Of a stretch of DNA of 64,000 nt, positions 8,704-17,965 are shown one piece after another. The translations under genes and the position numbers were made by a program. Under the pieces are notes generated by a model. It saw nothing but the letters and a program-made list of their open reading frames with translations. It had not been told where the DNA came from and did no database searches. Where the stretch lies: contig NZ_JAUSST010000004.1 in NCBI RefSeq assembly GCF_030812415.1, positions 620,001 to 684,000 of the forward strand, written 5' to 3'. Source of the DNA: Paenibacillus harenae. GTDB taxonomy: Bacteria; Bacillota; Bacilli; Paenibacillales; Paenibacillaceae. Each line of letters opens with the position of its first letter. Position 1 is the first letter of the stretch.

Positions 8704-9966
8704 ATGATACTGCTAAAAGGGCAAAAAACGGACGTAACCAAGGGAAGAAACGTGGCTGAACTGGTTCTGCACTTTGGGTGGACAACGGCGAATGCCGCCA
8801 TGGGCATAGATGCAGCCGCGTTTCTATTATCGGACCGCGGTCGCTGCGAGCGTGACGAGGATTTTATTTTTTATGGCAATCCGCTAACGCGCGACGGGGC
8901 TTTGATGCATGCCGAATCAACAGACAAGGGAGCGAAGGAAGCCATTAAGATTGTTTTAAACCGAGTGTCCGGGCAAGTGTCGAAGATCTCTTTTACCTTG
9001 ACAATACACGAAGGCGAACGGTCCGGCCACTACATGCAGGACGTATCTGGGTTATATGTTCAGCTGACGAACTCGGTTACCGGTGAAGAGATATTTAGAT
9101 ACGAATACGGCGGAGATCTGACGAAAGAGACGGCTATCGTGATTGGCGAGCTATACAGGCATAATGGAGAGTGGAAGTTCAGCGCTATCGGAAGCGGCTT
9201 CTATGGCGGGCTCGCCGCTTTATGTAGAAGCTTCGGCTTAGAGGTGGAGGCACCAGCTGACACGCTGGAAGCAGCGGCAGCCGTTGAGACGGCGATTCCG
9301 TCCACTATCGATTTGCGCAAAAAAGCGGTTCAATTCACGCTCGAGAAAAAGAAGCTGACCGGCGTCGTAGCCAGAGTAGGGATCGTCCTCGATATTACCG
9401 GGTCGATGCAGCCTTTGTACCGAAACGGCACTGTTCAGGAGGTCGTCGAACGGATTCTAGCGGTTGCGACCCAATTCGACGACAATAAGTCGCTTGACGT
9501 GTGGGTATACGATACGGAATTCAGCCGGCTTCCTTCGGTAACAGAGCGGGAGCTAGGCCGCTATGTGGAGACGCATATATTGAATAATAATGCGATTCAT
9601 AAGTTCGGACGGAACAACGAGCCGCCCGTCATGGAGGATGTAATTCGCAAGTATACGGAGGAAGAAGACTCCCAGAACCCCGTATTCCTGATATTCATAA
9701 ATGACGGCGGCGTCGTAAAGCAGATTAAGAAGGTTATCACCTCCGCTTCCGTATTGCCGATCTTCTGGCAGTTCGTCGGCATCGGTCAGTCGGATTTCGA
9801 GGTGCTGAAGAAGCTGGACACGATGGAGGGGCGGGTCGTAGATAACGCCAACTTCATCCATTTGGACGCGATCGAGAAGGTGTCGGACGAAGAGCTCTAC
9901 GATCGGCTGCTGAATGAATTTCCTTCCTGGCTGAAGGAAGCAAAACAGAAGCGAATCATCCGATAA
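8704..9966 (+). CDS. TerD-domain protein fused to a von Willebrand A domain (TerF-like)
   Basis: A 420-residue two-domain protein. Residues 1-190 form a TerD-like stress domain (LLKGQKTDVTKG at the start, FIFYGNP, then FRYEYGGDLTKETAIVIGELYR), and about 215-400 form a VWA domain with the metal-site motif DITGSM at residue 230 and a later FINDGG. TerD/TerF proteins belong to tellurite, phage and chemical stress systems and bind calcium; VWA domains bind partner proteins through a metal ion. ATG 8704 has GAGGGAGA upstream, so an in-frame GTG at 8665 is less likely. No terZABCDE cluster accompanies it; it pairs instead with the UDG-like gene. Confidence 0.85.
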   Translation: MILLKGQKTDVTKGRNVAELVLHFGWTTANAAMGIDAAAFLLSDRGRCERDEDFIFYGNPLTRDGALMHAESTDKGAKEAIKIVLNRVSGQVSKISFTLTIHEGERSGHYMQDVSGLYVQLTNSVTGEEIFRYEYGGDLTKETAIVIGELYRHNGEWKFSAIGSGFYGGLAALCRSFGLEVEAPADTLEAAAAVETAIPSTIDLRKKAVQFTLEKKKLTGVVARVGIVLDITGSMQPLYRNGTVQEVVERILAVATQFDDNKSLDVWVYDTEFSRLPSVTERELGRYVETHILNNNAIHKFGRNNEPPVMEDVIRKYTEEEDSQNPVFLIFINDGGVVKQIKKVITSASVLPIFWQFVGIGQSDFEVLKKLDTMEGRVVDNANFIHLDAIEKVSDEELYDRLLNEFPSWLKEAKQKRIIR

Positions 9967-10025
9967 AGTGAATTTCTGAATGATGGCAGCTGTTCGTCTT
10001 TTCATGAAAGAAATAATGCGGTAGG

Positions 10026-10147
10026 TTATCGCACTCTCCCATCCGTTCAGGCTGAGCTTTCAACATATCTTTCTTTTTTATCTCACTATTTCCAACAACT
10101 AAGGGGCTTCTTAATCTATTTTCTGAGCAAAGGGGAGAGTGTGATAA
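10026..10147. repeat. 122-bp sequence bounded by 15-bp inverted repeats
   Basis: The ends TTATCGCACTCTCCC (10026-10040) and GGGAGAGTGTGATAA (10133-10147) are inverted copies with one mismatch, enclosing 92 AT-rich bases without a coding frame. This fits a miniature inverted-repeat element or a long-range hairpin. No clear target-site duplication is visible. It occupies most of the 307-base interval between the TerD-VWA gene and the regulator on the other strand; nothing else but the terminator at 10205-10254 is seen there. Confidence 0.4.
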
Positions 10148-10202
10148 AGCGGAAATAAGCAAGGGCAGTAATCAGAGCAGTATTGATATTTGAAGAGGCT
10201 GC

Positions 10203-10254
10203 ACGTTTAAAAAGTGAAGAGGATATCCCATAAGTTTCTTGATGGGATATCCTC
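10203..10254 (-). terminator. Terminator of the membrane AraC regulator
   Basis: Perfect 13-bp arms GAGGATATCCCAT (10219-10231) and ATGGGATATCCTC (10242-10254) with a 10-base loop. On the minus strand the hairpin is followed by TTCACTTTTT, so it serves the regulator that ends at 10274. Confidence 0.85.
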
Positions 10255-10273
10255 CTGTGCATGCGGATGGACG

Positions 10274-12583
10274 TTAGGCGTCGGGGCGGGCGTATTTGCT
10301 GCGGTATTGGCCCGGCGTTATGTCCTCTTGCTTGCGGAACGCCCGTATGAAATTTTGGGAATTGGTGAAATTCAGCCGCTCGGCGATATCCTTGACGGAC
10401 ATGTCCGTCTCGATTAGCCATTTGGTCGCCAGCTTGAGGCGGTATTGCGACAAGTAATCGCTGAAGGTCATGTCCGTCTCTTTCTTGAAGACGCTGCTTA
10501 AGTAGAAAACGTTGTAATGGAGCCGGGATGCGCATTCCTCAAGCGTGATGGCCGTATCGTACTCGCGATGGATAATTTCGATGATTTGCTCCGAAATATT
10601 TTGGTATTGGGATTGCTGGCGATCGCGGAAGACGGCGATCAACGGCCCGATAATGCGTCTCTGGAACCAATCCTCGATTTCCGAAGGAACATATAATTGC
10701 ATCAGCTCTTCGTAGAGCGACGCTTCCCTGGCATTCAGCTTGTCCAGCTGAACGCCTCCTTCTTGCATGACGACCATCAGGTCGTTAAGCAGCCTAATGA
10801 GCGATATTTGATATTCTTGCGGCGAACGGTCCTTCAATAACACCTCACTCAGCCATTCCTTGAGCAGCTCGCGGGCACGGGTCTCTTCCGTAAGCTTGAT
10901 GGCGTCGATCAACTCGTTATGCAGCTGAGAGGGATAGAAATAAACGCGCGTATGATTGCCTTCGTTCAAGCTTGAGTAGGGAATAATAACTCCTTTGCCG
11001 AGCTTGAGCCGATGCTTCAGCGCTTCCAGACCTTCCCGATAAGCGCGCGCGGTTTGCCTCGGGTTACGGAACGGCAGGCTTATTCCGATGCTGACGTCGA
11101 GCTGCAAGTAGAGCTTCATGCTCTCTTTGATCTGTTCGGTCAAATTATAAATATAGTTATGGAATTCATCTATAGTCATTTGGCCGCTGCCGATAAGCGT
11201 TGCCTGAGTCTGATCGATAATGACAGGGTGCAGGCGGTTGGCTGGCGGAACGGTATCTTCAATTATATTCGTAATGGCGAACAGCAGCAGATCCAAATCT
11301 TTTTGCTCATAACGGGTATCGTTCAAAATATCGATCTGGAGCGTCAATACCGCCATATGCTCCCAAGAGGATGTTTGCTCCTCATAGCCGAAAAGCTTGA
11401 TTTTCTCTTCGATTTCCGCCGGTTGGAGCTGTCCTTGGAACATTTTAAGCAAGAAATAGGTTCGGACCTGCCGGCTGTTCTGGTTAACCTCATGGCGCAA
11501 ATTGGCGTTCGAGTGAAACAGCTCGCGAATATGCTCGTCGATGACTTGAAGCTCGTTTTTATTTTGCGCGCGAATATCGGGCAACCGACCGGCGACATTC
11601 TCGAAAATGGAACGAATAGGCGAGTAAACCTTGCGGCTGCCTTGCCATACAAGTAGAACGGCAATCAAAATAATGAATAGGCAAACATAAAACGTAAACC
11701 AGCCGATCGACCGCGCTTCCTTGTTGAATTCGGTTAGATCGGTGAACGAAGCATAGGTCCACCCGTTAAAATCGGAGCGAACGTAAGTGATGGACGTCAT
11801 TTCGTTCTGGAATTGGCCGGCGCGTCCGGAAAACTTCGTTAACTCGGACTCTTCTACATAACCGCTCGCCGTCAGTAAAGTGCCAATCTTGGAACGGTCG
11901 TTATGCACGATAATCCGATAATTCTCGTCCATCACCATGACCTCGCGCGAATCGTTTGGTTTGTCGATCATGGCTGAGAGATTGCAGCTTGGAATGGTAG
12001 CGATGGCAGCACCGCGCTTGTCGGACGTATGGAGCGGCATTTTCTTCACGAGCGCGAGCGTATGCGGACAGCCGTAGCTTTGGGTATCGCTTGAGCCGAA
12101 GTCGCCGGTCGCGAGCATCGTCCAGTATGAGCTCTTGCCCGGCTGGTCGATTAATGTAGTAATATGATTGTTGGAAGCGTATTCATCGAACGGGTAGAGA
12201 CCCCGATTATTAATCACCCAATTGGATGCCGAATTGGCGATGATGACATCCGTTACCCGCGTATCGGGCGATTGCAGCAGGCTTAGCTCCTCTTTCAACT
12301 GGTTATACAGCTGAAAGTCCTTATAGGTAATCGGACGGTATAACGCTTCTTGCAGTTGATTCGTATTGATGACATAGTTAAGCGTATAATCGATCGTACG
12401 AAGCACCTGCTCCATGTTGCCGTTCAGCTGGTTCATGATTTGAATGCTGCTTTCATTCACATGGCGCTGGATAGCGTCGGAGGATTTCATGGAAGAGAAA
12501 AATCCTAAAGCCGTCAAAGGGACAATGCTGATTAAGCATCCGAACAGGAGCAATTTCGTATAGAGGCTATGCTTCATCGACAT
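10274..12583 (-). CDS. Membrane-anchored AraC-family regulator (Cache-like sensor plus HTH)
   Basis: A 769-residue one-protein sensor-regulator. A first membrane helix lies at about 10-32, an extracellular sensor of about 260 residues follows, and a second helix near 295-317 (FYVCLFIILIAVLLVW) leads to a HAMP-like segment. The centre resembles the degenerate cyclase-like domain found in such proteins (STQLDVSIGISLPF-type block), and the last 100 residues are an AraC double helix-turn-helix (ITLEECASRLHYNVFYLSSVFKKE, then DIAERLNFTNSQNFIRAFRK). It is divergent from the solute-binding operon 73 bases away, which it very likely controls in response to external pectic oligosaccharides. ATG 12583 or the nearby in-frame ATG two codons later may be the start. 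Confidence 0.88.
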   Translation of the reverse strand: MSMKHSLYTKLLLFGCLISIVPLTALGFFSSMKSSDAIQRHVNESSIQIMNQLNGNMEQVLRTIDYTLNYVINTNQLQEALYRPITYKDFQLYNQLKEELSLLQSPDTRVTDVIIANSASNWVINNRGLYPFDEYASNNHITTLIDQPGKSSYWTMLATGDFGSSDTQSYGCPHTLALVKKMPLHTSDKRGAAIATIPSCNLSAMIDKPNDSREVMVMDENYRIIVHNDRSKIGTLLTASGYVEESELTKFSGRAGQFQNEMTSITYVRSDFNGWTYASFTDLTEFNKEARSIGWFTFYVCLFIILIAVLLVWQGSRKVYSPIRSIFENVAGRLPDIRAQNKNELQVIDEHIRELFHSNANLRHEVNQNSRQVRTYFLLKMFQGQLQPAEIEEKIKLFGYEEQTSSWEHMAVLTLQIDILNDTRYEQKDLDLLLFAITNIIEDTVPPANRLHPVIIDQTQATLIGSGQMTIDEFHNYIYNLTEQIKESMKLYLQLDVSIGISLPFRNPRQTARAYREGLEALKHRLKLGKGVIIPYSSLNEGNHTRVYFYPSQLHNELIDAIKLTEETRARELLKEWLSEVLLKDRSPQEYQISLIRLLNDLMVVMQEGGVQLDKLNAREASLYEELMQLYVPSEIEDWFQRRIIGPLIAVFRDRQQSQYQNISEQIIEIIHREYDTAITLEECASRLHYNVFYLSSVFKKETDMTFSDYLSQYRLKLATKWLIETDMSVKDIAERLNFTNSQNFIRAFRKQEDITPGQYRSKYARPDA

Positions 12584-12656
12584 TTCCAGCCTTTCCGCTC
12601 ATAGATTCTACCATTTTAACATATTCGTTATATTTCGGCATTGGGAGGCTGAAAAT

Positions 12657-14180
12657 ATGAAAATAGTGATTAGAACGCTTCTTATTCCACTCCTTTTCGC
12701 CTTGTTCGTATCCGGCTGCGCTACGGCTGGAGGCAGCAATATCACGCAGGAGCGCAATACCTTCGAAAGCGGAGGCAAAGCGATTACGATTCTTGCTAAT
12801 TTGCATACAACCATTGTCCCTTCCGATCGAATCGAGACGATGATCGAGGAACGAACGGGGTCCCAGTTAATTATTCAATGGGTACCGGATGGAAGCTATG
12901 AAGAGAAGGTCAACGCCGCTCTTGCGACGGAAACGTTGCCGCAGGCGGTTTTTTTAAAGAACGGGGCATCGTTGTTAACGTTCCGAAGCGCGATCCGCAA
13001 CGGGCAGTTTTGGGAGATAGGCCCGCTGCTGAGCGATTATCCGAATTTAAGCAGGCTTAAACAAGAGGTGCTGGACAATACGTCGGTAGACGGCAAAATA
13101 TACGGCTTGTACCAGGAACGGCCGCTGTCGAGGCAGGGAATCATTTATCGCAAGGATTGGGCGGACAGGCTGGGTCTCGCAGCTCCTGCTTCGGTAGAAG
13201 AACTGTATACGATGATCGAGAGATTCACGAATGGGGATCCCGATGGCAATGGGATTCAGGATACGATAGGGTTAACGGACCGCAACGATCTCATATACGG
13301 CGCCTTCAAGACGATAAGCTCCTATTTCGGCACGCCTAACGGCTGGGGAGAGAAGGATGGAAGGGTGCTTCCCGAATTCATGTTTCCGGAGTATAAGGAC
13401 ACGATGGATTTTTTACGCAGGCTGCATCGGGAAGGCTTGATGAATGCGGCGTTTCCGGTTACCGGCAAGACCGATCAGCAGGAGCTATTTATTCAAGGAA
13501 AGGCGGGCGTATATATCGGAGCGCTTGGTGATGCGGTCAGCCTGCATGCGAAGTTGTCGGAACTAGAGCCTTTGGCGGAGCTTGACGCCCAGAACCGTGT
13601 TCGAGGGCCCAAAGGTTATGGCGTATGGTCTACGCCCGGGTACGGCTCGGTCGTTCTGTTTCCGAAATCGGCTATCGATACGGAAGAGAAGCTGAGAGAG
13701 GTGTTGGCTTTCTTCGATCGTTTGATGGAGCCCGATTTAGCCAATTTGGTTTATTGGGGCATCGAAGGCGAGCATTATGAACTGGCGGAAGGCAAAGCCG
13801 AGCCAATCACCGATTACGTGAAGCTGAACAATGAGGTTAGGCCGTATTTGGCGCTGCTGGTCGGCGGAGATCGTTCCATTCCCGAAATGCTGGACGTCGG
13901 CATGTCTTTGCCGGTGAGGGCAAAGGCCGAAAAGCTCGTGAAGGATAACGAAAACATCCTTATCCACGATCCGACCGTATCGCTCGATTCCGCCACCTAT
14001 AACGATAAGGGCGAGAGGCTGCTCGAATTTATCGCCGACGCTACCTACCATTATATTTTGGGCGATATCGACGCTGCCGGGTTTGACTCGGCAGTCGGCA
14101 AGTGGCGGCAAGAGGGCGGAGATCAAATGATCGAGGAGTTTACGCAAGCTTACAAACGGAAGCAAGCTGCCGGTTCATAG
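12657..14180 (+). CDS. Oligosaccharide ABC transporter solute-binding lipoprotein (copy 1)
   Basis: A 507-residue lipoprotein with signal peptide and lipobox VSGC (Cys near residue 21). It is a long-type family 1 solute-binding protein of the LipO/YtcQ kind: WVPDGSYEEKVNAALATET, FWEIGPLLSDYPNL, IIYRKDWADRLGL, then GSVVLFPKSAI. In Bacillus the related YtcQ works with YteP and YtcP in rhamnogalacturonan oligosaccharide uptake. The ATG at 12657 has GGGAGG nine bases upstream. The gene is strongly similar along its full length to the next gene, evidence of tandem duplication, and a strong terminator separates the two copies. Its binding residues have diverged, so the ligand could differ. Confidence 0.9.
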   Translation: MKIVIRTLLIPLLFALFVSGCATAGGSNITQERNTFESGGKAITILANLHTTIVPSDRIETMIEERTGSQLIIQWVPDGSYEEKVNAALATETLPQAVFLKNGASLLTFRSAIRNGQFWEIGPLLSDYPNLSRLKQEVLDNTSVDGKIYGLYQERPLSRQGIIYRKDWADRLGLAAPASVEELYTMIERFTNGDPDGNGIQDTIGLTDRNDLIYGAFKTISSYFGTPNGWGEKDGRVLPEFMFPEYKDTMDFLRRLHREGLMNAAFPVTGKTDQQELFIQGKAGVYIGALGDAVSLHAKLSELEPLAELDAQNRVRGPKGYGVWSTPGYGSVVLFPKSAIDTEEKLREVLAFFDRLMEPDLANLVYWGIEGEHYELAEGKAEPITDYVKLNNEVRPYLALLVGGDRSIPEMLDVGMSLPVRAKAEKLVKDNENILIHDPTVSLDSATYNDKGERLLEFIADATYHYILGDIDAAGFDSAVGKWRQEGGDQMIEEFTQAYKRKQAAGS

Positions 14181-14194
14181 ATGAACGAATGGGA

Positions 14195-14238
14195 AGTCCT
14201 GCCAGAGCTTAGCCAGCTCATGGCAGGGCTTTTTTTTG
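14195..14238 (+). terminator. Strong terminator between the paralogous solute-binding genes
   Basis: AGTCCTGCCA and TGGCAGGGCT arms, extended inside by GAGCT/AGCTC, then eight T. The 168 bases that follow before the next start codon hold no clear gene; AATTGGAGGTCGAACG provides the ribosome site for copy 2. Confidence 0.85.
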
Positions 14239-14405
14239 GATGATCAGCATAATCTTTGGATTTGCTTCAGTGCTTCCGCAGTCGTCCGAAAGCCGCATGG
14301 CATGCCGGATTGCACCGTCAAATCCCGGGATTATATTCGGAATGGAGGGTCATGGTCTATGCTCGGATTGCAAGGCCAGCACAAACAAAAATTGGAGGTC
14401 GAACG

Positions 14406-15950
14406 ATGAATACGGTTATGAAACGGAAAGGCGTTATTTTGGCTGCGGCGCTATCGATGACGCTTGCGGCAGGCTGCGGCAACAACAATGCGGGCAACGA
14501 TAAGAACGATCAGGGCGCGAAGCCGACTGACGGCGCGCAAGCAACGGACAAACAGACAGAGAAGCCGGCAGAGCCGTTCAAGCTATCCATCATGCTGGAT
14601 CTGCACGAGCCGGAGGTTCCGTCGGATAAAATCGAAAAAATGCTGGAGGATATTTCGAATACGGAGCTCGATATTCAGTGGGTGCCGGACGGAAGCTACG
14701 ACGATAAGATGAACGCTTCTTTCGCAACGGGGTCTCTGCCGCAAGCGGTTCAATTAAAAAACGCGGCTTCCCTGAACTTGTTCCGCGATGCGATCAAGGA
14801 CGGCCAGTTCTGGGAAATCGGACCGCTGCTCGAGTCTTATCCGAATTTGTCCAAGCTTAATAAGGATGTACTGAACAACACGTCGGTCGGCGGCAAAATT
14901 TACGCGTTATACCGTGAAAACGCGCTTTCGCGCCAAGGCGTTATTTTCCGCAAGGATTGGGCCGATAAAGTGGGGCTTGCCGCTCCGACAACGATCGATG
15001 AGCTTTACAACTTAATGAAAGCATTCAAGGAACAAGATCCGGACGGTAACGGCAAGGATGATACGTTCGGCTTAACGGACCGCAGCGATCTGATCTACGG
15101 AGCGTTCAAGACGGTCAGCTCGTACTTCGGCACGCCGAACAACTGGGGCGAGAAGGATGGCAAGCTGGCTCCCGAATTCATGTTCCCCGAATATATCGAA
15201 ACGATGAATTTTTTCAAAAAGCTGCACCAGGAAGGTCTTATCAATCAGGATTTCCCGGTAACGTCCAAGAACGACCAGCAAAGCTTGTTCGCCAGCGGCA
15301 AAGCCGGCGTCTACATCGGCGCGATGGGTGACGTGCAAAGCTTGACGGATAAGGTAAAGGAAGTGAACGCAAGCGGAGAGCTGGACATCCAAAACCGCAT
15401 CGAGGGACCAAAAGGTACCGGAATATGGTCGACCGGAGGATACGGCTCGGTATTCCTGTTCCCGAAAAGCGCGATCAAATCGGAAGACGAACTGAAGCAG
15501 GTGCTTAGCTTCTTCGATCATATGATGTCGCCGGTAGCGGCGAACCTCATCCAGTGGGGTATCGAGGGCGAGCATCATAAGATCGATGGCGGAAGCGCTA
15601 TTCCGACGGAAGATACCGATCTGACCAACCGCGAAGTAAAGCCTTACCTGTCTCTGCAAATCGGCGGACAAGGCACGATCGAGGAACTGCTCGATCCGAA
15701 GTTCCCGATGCCGGTCAAAGCCAAATCCGAGGAGCTTATTAAAGATAACGAAAACATTTTGATCGACGATCCGACGCTCTCGCTGGAGTCGAAGACGAAT
15801 ATCGAGAAAGGCGAAAGACTGCAAGAAATCGTTAAGGACGCGACTTACAAGTACATGATGGGCGATATCGACGAGGCTGGCTTCCAGAAAGCGGTAGACA
15901 AATGGCTGAAGGACGGCGGACAGGCGATTATCGACGAGTACAACGCGTAA
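14406..15950 (+). CDS. Oligosaccharide ABC transporter solute-binding lipoprotein (copy 2)
   Basis: A 514-residue lipoprotein starting at ATG 14406, which has TTGGAGG upstream; the longer open frame from 14256 lacks a signal peptide at its start. The signal ends in lipobox LAAGC, followed by a charged low-complexity linker (GNDKNDQGAKPTDG). The mature part tracks copy 1 almost block by block: WVPDGSYDDKMNASFATGS, FWEIGPLLESYPNL, VIFRKDWADKVGL, SVFLFPKSAI. It lies directly before the two permeases and is therefore the likelier main binding protein of the transporter. It captures large oligosaccharides, by family knowledge pectic ones, outside the membrane. Confidence 0.92.
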   Translation: MNTVMKRKGVILAAALSMTLAAGCGNNNAGNDKNDQGAKPTDGAQATDKQTEKPAEPFKLSIMLDLHEPEVPSDKIEKMLEDISNTELDIQWVPDGSYDDKMNASFATGSLPQAVQLKNAASLNLFRDAIKDGQFWEIGPLLESYPNLSKLNKDVLNNTSVGGKIYALYRENALSRQGVIFRKDWADKVGLAAPTTIDELYNLMKAFKEQDPDGNGKDDTFGLTDRSDLIYGAFKTVSSYFGTPNNWGEKDGKLAPEFMFPEYIETMNFFKKLHQEGLINQDFPVTSKNDQQSLFASGKAGVYIGAMGDVQSLTDKVKEVNASGELDIQNRIEGPKGTGIWSTGGYGSVFLFPKSAIKSEDELKQVLSFFDHMMSPVAANLIQWGIEGEHHKIDGGSAIPTEDTDLTNREVKPYLSLQIGGQGTIEELLDPKFPMPVKAKSEELIKDNENILIDDPTLSLESKTNIEKGERLQEIVKDATYKYMMGDIDEAGFQKAVDKWLKDGGQAIIDEYNA

Positions 15951-16067
15951 TGAGATCCGAGTGAGGCAGGCTGCCGATCAGGGCAAACCGGACGTCGTCC
16001 GGCAGGATGCGCCGGCTCCAGATCGCGCAGCCGTCTCAATCTTTGGCAAAGAAAGGATGGAATAAGG

Positions 16068-17027
16068 ATGAAGGCTGCAACAGTCAAGACCGCTTCGATT
16101 ACGGCTGCGGCCGAAAAACGAACAACGGGCAAGTGGGGACGGATGTGGAAGGATCGGACGCTTTACCTGATGATTATTCCGGGTCTCTTGTTTTTCGTTA
16201 TATTCAAGTACTTGCCGATGGGCGGCATTGTTATCGCCTTTCAGGATTACAAGCCTTACGAAGGGCTTATGAAGAGCGAATGGGTCGGCTTCGAGCATTT
16301 CGAGCGGCTGTTCAGCGAGCCCGATTTTTTGATCATTCTTAGCAATACGCTCATTTTATTCGCCATGAATTTGCTGTTTTTCTTTCCTATACCGATTATT
16401 CTTGCCTTAATGCTTAATGAAGTGAGGCATTCGTTCTTCAAAAGGTTCGTTCAGACCGTCGTTTATATCCCGCACTTCATGTCGTGGGTAATCATCGTAT
16501 CGATTTCTTTCATTATGCTGTCCATGGACAGGGGCCTTATTAATGAGCTGCTCGCCTGGATGGGCTTCGAGAAGATCAATTTTCTGATGAGCAATGAATG
16601 GTTTCGGCCGATGTACGTGCTTCAGATCATTTGGCGCGAGGCCGGATGGGGTACGATTATTTATTTGGCGGCGATGGCCGCGATCGATCCGCAGCTTTAC
16701 GAAGCTGCGCGCATGGACGGCGCGAACCGCCTGCGCCAAATTTGGCATATCACGCTCCCGTCGATCCGAAGCGTTATCATCGTGCTGCTCATCTTGAAAA
16801 TCGGCGACGTTCTGGAGCTTGGCTTCGAACATATTTTCCTTCTGCTTAATTCGATGAATCAGGAAGTGGCGGAAATTTTCGATACGTATGTGTATACGGC
16901 AGGCTTGAAGCAAGGGGAATACAGCTTCAGCACGGCTGTCGGATTTTTCAAATCGATCGTTGGCCTCGTCCTCATTATGGGCGCGAACTGGATCGCGAAG
17001 AAAGCCGGAGAAGACGGGGTTTATTAA
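16068..17027 (+). CDS. Oligosaccharide ABC permease, LplB/YteP type
   Basis: A 319-residue permease with six predicted membrane helices, first at about 32-52 (YLMIIPGLLFFVIFKYLP). The EAA loop reads YEAARMDGANRLRQIWHITLPSI. The LplB group uses a conserved PMGGIVIAFQDYKPYEG block after the first helix, present here. It pairs with the permease that starts 21 bases after its stop. No ATPase gene is next to the pair, which is normal for this group because a shared MsmX-type ATPase serves several systems. ATG 16068 has AAGAAAGGATGG and AAGG upstream. Confidence 0.93.
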   Translation: MKAATVKTASITAAAEKRTTGKWGRMWKDRTLYLMIIPGLLFFVIFKYLPMGGIVIAFQDYKPYEGLMKSEWVGFEHFERLFSEPDFLIILSNTLILFAMNLLFFFPIPIILALMLNEVRHSFFKRFVQTVVYIPHFMSWVIIVSISFIMLSMDRGLINELLAWMGFEKINFLMSNEWFRPMYVLQIIWREAGWGTIIYLAAMAAIDPQLYEAARMDGANRLRQIWHITLPSIRSVIIVLLILKIGDVLELGFEHIFLLLNSMNQEVAEIFDTYVYTAGLKQGEYSFSTAVGFFKSIVGLVLIMGANWIAKKAGEDGVY

Positions 17028-17048
17028 TCGAAAGGGGGTGCGCAGCCT

Positions 17049-17930
17049 ATGCTGCAGGATAAATCGATCGGAGGACGGCTGTTCGACGCCGTCAATTACA
17101 CACTGCTGTTCATTCTATCAGCCATTACGATATTGCCTTTCATTCATGTCATCGCGGGCTCCTTCACGACGGTAGGCGAGCTTGCCCGCAAGCAATTCGT
17201 CATTATTCCTACCGTATGGTCGCTCGAAGCCTATAAGTTCATATTTTCGACGGATGTCATCTTCAAGGCGCTGAGCGTTTCGGTTGGCGTCACTTTATTC
17301 GGCACGCTGTTCAGCATGCTGTTGACCGCGCTAATGGCATACGGCTTATCGAAGCCGCATTTACTTGGAAGAAGCGCGATAATGTTCATCGTCGTGTTCA
17401 CGATGCTGTTCAACGGCGGCCTTATTCCGAGCTTCCTCGTCGTCAAGGAGATGGGGTTAATCGACAGCTACGCGGCACTCGTCGTACCGACCGCTATTAA
17501 TGCGTTTAATTTGATCATTATGCGCAATTTCTTTCAGAACCTGCCCGACGGGCTGGAGGAATCGGCCAAAATCGACGGCGCGGGCTATTGGGGCATATTT
17601 ACGAAAATCGTCATTCCGCTGTCCATCCCGGCCGTCGCAACGATTTCGTTGTTTTATGCGGTTACGTATTGGAACACGTATCTCCCGGCCATTCTTTATT
17701 TGGATGATGCGGCCAAGTGGCCGGTACAGGTCATTTTGCGGCAAATCGTCGTATTGGCCAGCGGCCTTGCGGGCGACACTTCGGACTTCGGAAACGACTA
17801 TGTCGCGCCTCCGGCGCAAACGATCAAGATGGCGGTCATCGTCGTCGCGACCGTGCCGATCTTGATCGTCTACCCGTTTCTGCAGAAACATTTCGCCAAG
17901 GGCGCGCTGATCGGGTCGATCAAAGGATAA
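17049..17930 (+). CDS. Oligosaccharide ABC permease, LplC/YtcP type
   Basis: A 293-residue partner permease with six predicted helices. The EAA loop is EESAKIDGAGYWGIFTKIVIPL, and the ending HFAKGALIGSIKG is the standard LplC terminus. ATG 17049 sits behind AAAGGGGGTG. With the upstream permease it would form a heterodimeric channel for pectic oligosaccharides delivered by the two lipoproteins. It is followed after 35 bases by the GH105 gene, so uptake and intracellular breakdown appear to be on one transcript. Confidence 0.93.
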   Translation: MLQDKSIGGRLFDAVNYTLLFILSAITILPFIHVIAGSFTTVGELARKQFVIIPTVWSLEAYKFIFSTDVIFKALSVSVGVTLFGTLFSMLLTALMAYGLSKPHLLGRSAIMFIVVFTMLFNGGLIPSFLVVKEMGLIDSYAALVVPTAINAFNLIIMRNFFQNLPDGLEESAKIDGAGYWGIFTKIVIPLSIPAVATISLFYAVTYWNTYLPAILYLDDAAKWPVQVILRQIVVLASGLAGDTSDFGNDYVAPPAQTIKMAVIVVATVPILIVYPFLQKHFAKGALIGSIKG

Positions 17931-17965
17931 GCTGAAATCGCATAAAAAAAGGAGCTGGAAAGCGT

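Noticed and set aside
14256..14405. Earlier start for the second solute-binding protein
   Set aside because: The extra 50 residues lack signal-peptide features. ATG 14406 has TTGGAGG and leads straight into a lipoprotein signal.
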